From UBA1181 sp963631545 (lineage in GTDB: Bacteria > Bacteroidota > Bacteroidia > Bacteroidales > Paludibacteraceae), in NCBI GenBank assembly GCA_963631545.1, contig CAVGRN010000021.1, positions 1 to 32,859 on the forward strand: 32,859 nucleotides of DNA, given 5' to 3'. The position numbers and the translations under genes were made by a program. Positions 32,550-32,859 of the stretch are shown here, piece after piece. Each line of letters opens with the position of its first letter. Position 1 is the stretch's first letter. The notes under the pieces are model-generated. The model was not told where the DNA came from, searched no databases, and worked only from the letters and a program-made list of their open reading frames with translations.

Positions 32550-32557
32550 TATATTTG
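32550..32557 (+). promoter_or_regulatory. Promoter (-7 box) of the right-edge methyltransferase locus
   Basis: TATATTTG is a perfect -7 element directly after the purL terminator. TTTG at 32520-32523 is 26 bases upstream, longer than usual. The transcript would start near 32564, just before the small reading frame at 32580. Confidence 0.6.
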
Positions 32558-32579
32558 TGAGTAATGAAATCGGAATACA

Positions 32580-32730
32580 ATGACGAAGAAGAATCAATCA
32601 GGTAGACTGACGAAACAACATAAGTTATCTAAAGGTGTTGAAAGCATTTGTTGAGATTGCGGAAACTTCGTTGCAAGTATTAGGTGCGGATTTGTTTTTA
32701 CAGATAACCAAGAAGAAAGGAGCAAGATGA
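32580..32730 (+). pseudogene. Small frame-disrupted reading frame before the methyltransferase
   Basis: An ATG at 32580 opens a basic 24-codon frame (MTKKNQSGRLTKQHKLSKGV, then a stop at 32652-32654). Shifting by +1 near 32634 gives a continuation of 31 codons starting VLKAFVEIAETSLQVLG and ending KKKGAR, with its TGA at 32728-32730 overlapping the methyltransferase ATG. Joined, they would encode about 50 residues, possibly a small regulator translationally coupled to the methylase. The split could be a mutation, a sequencing error or a programmed shift. No family is recognised, and it may simply be non-coding. Confidence 0.35.
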
Positions 32731-32859
32731 TGTCAAGAAAAGCATCTAATACATTACTTCAAAAGGCCAAGAAGGCGAAGAGCGACGAGTTTTATACTAT
32801 GTTGCCAGATATAGAACGTGAACTGCAGTACTATGAATCACAGTTCAAAGATAAGGTGG
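32727..32859 (+). CDS. EcoRI-type adenine DNA methyltransferase, N-terminal fragment
   Basis: The 44 codons before the window edge read MMSRKASNTLLQKAKKAKSD, then EFYTMLPDIERELQYYESQF. The pattern 'L-x-x-A-K-x-A-K-x-D-E-F-Y-T-x-L-x-D-I-E-x-E-L-x-x-Y' is the N-terminus I associate with EcoRI-methylase-like adenine methyltransferases. The catalytic domain lies outside the window. The gene starts at the ATG at 32727 or the adjacent one at 32730. It follows a fresh promoter at 32550, so it begins a new, probably accessory, locus. A partner restriction enzyme may follow but cannot be seen. Confidence 0.65.
   Translation, partial: MMSRKASNTLLQKAKKAKSDEFYTMLPDIERELQYYESQFKDKV

Noticed and set aside
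1..32859. CRISPR array, rRNA operon, insertion sequence or integrase
   Set aside because: No regularly spaced repeats, rRNA signatures, transposase motifs or paired terminal inverted repeats were seen by eye.

Overview
The window looks like chromosomal DNA from a member of the order Bacteroidales. The evidence is the many promoters of the Bacteroidetes type (TAnnTTTG at -7, often with TTTG about 20 bases upstream), the near absence of Shine-Dalgarno sequences, a surface-type lipoprotein signal (Cys followed by KEDED), and gene families typical of the group: a two-subunit 2-oxoacid:ferredoxin oxidoreductase, a TSCPD protein, an apgM-type mutase and a single-chain PurL. I cannot name the genus.

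Layout. Positions 223-22405 are all on the minus strand. In transcription order they include a tRNA-Ile2(CAT); korA-korB; an amidohydrolase followed by an MscS-type channel; mscL; argB; purH-mreB and then mreC-mreD-mrdA-rodA (cell elongation); a lipoprotein plus outer-membrane beta-barrel pair; a secreted GH5 glycanase; and an Na/Pi cotransporter followed by a PhoB/PhoR-like response regulator and sensor kinase. From 22513 onward everything is on the plus strand: ribF; an accessory patch at about 23470-25040; a sugar-phosphate nucleotidyltransferase with galE; an apgM-type mutase (possible homoserine kinase); a TSCPD protein with purL; and, at the right edge, the start of an EcoRI-type adenine DNA methyltransferase.

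Most of the window is core metabolism and cell-envelope biology. Positions 23470-25040 are different. They hold a GC-rich element that folds like a tRNA T-arm inside a closing stem, an AT-rich ASCH-like protein gene, an unrecognised basic protein with its own promoter and terminator, and a truncated phage-type PP-loop (PAPS reductase-like) gene. The remnant runs into the promoter of the next housekeeping gene. I read this as a small, partly decayed insertion. A second accessory region begins at the right edge, where a small frame-disrupted reading frame precedes the methyltransferase; a restriction-modification system may continue outside the window.

I found no complete new system. The T-arm-like RNA candidate, the orphan basic protein and the right-edge methyltransferase locus are the best leads. 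No CRISPR array, rRNA, complete insertion sequence or integrase was seen.
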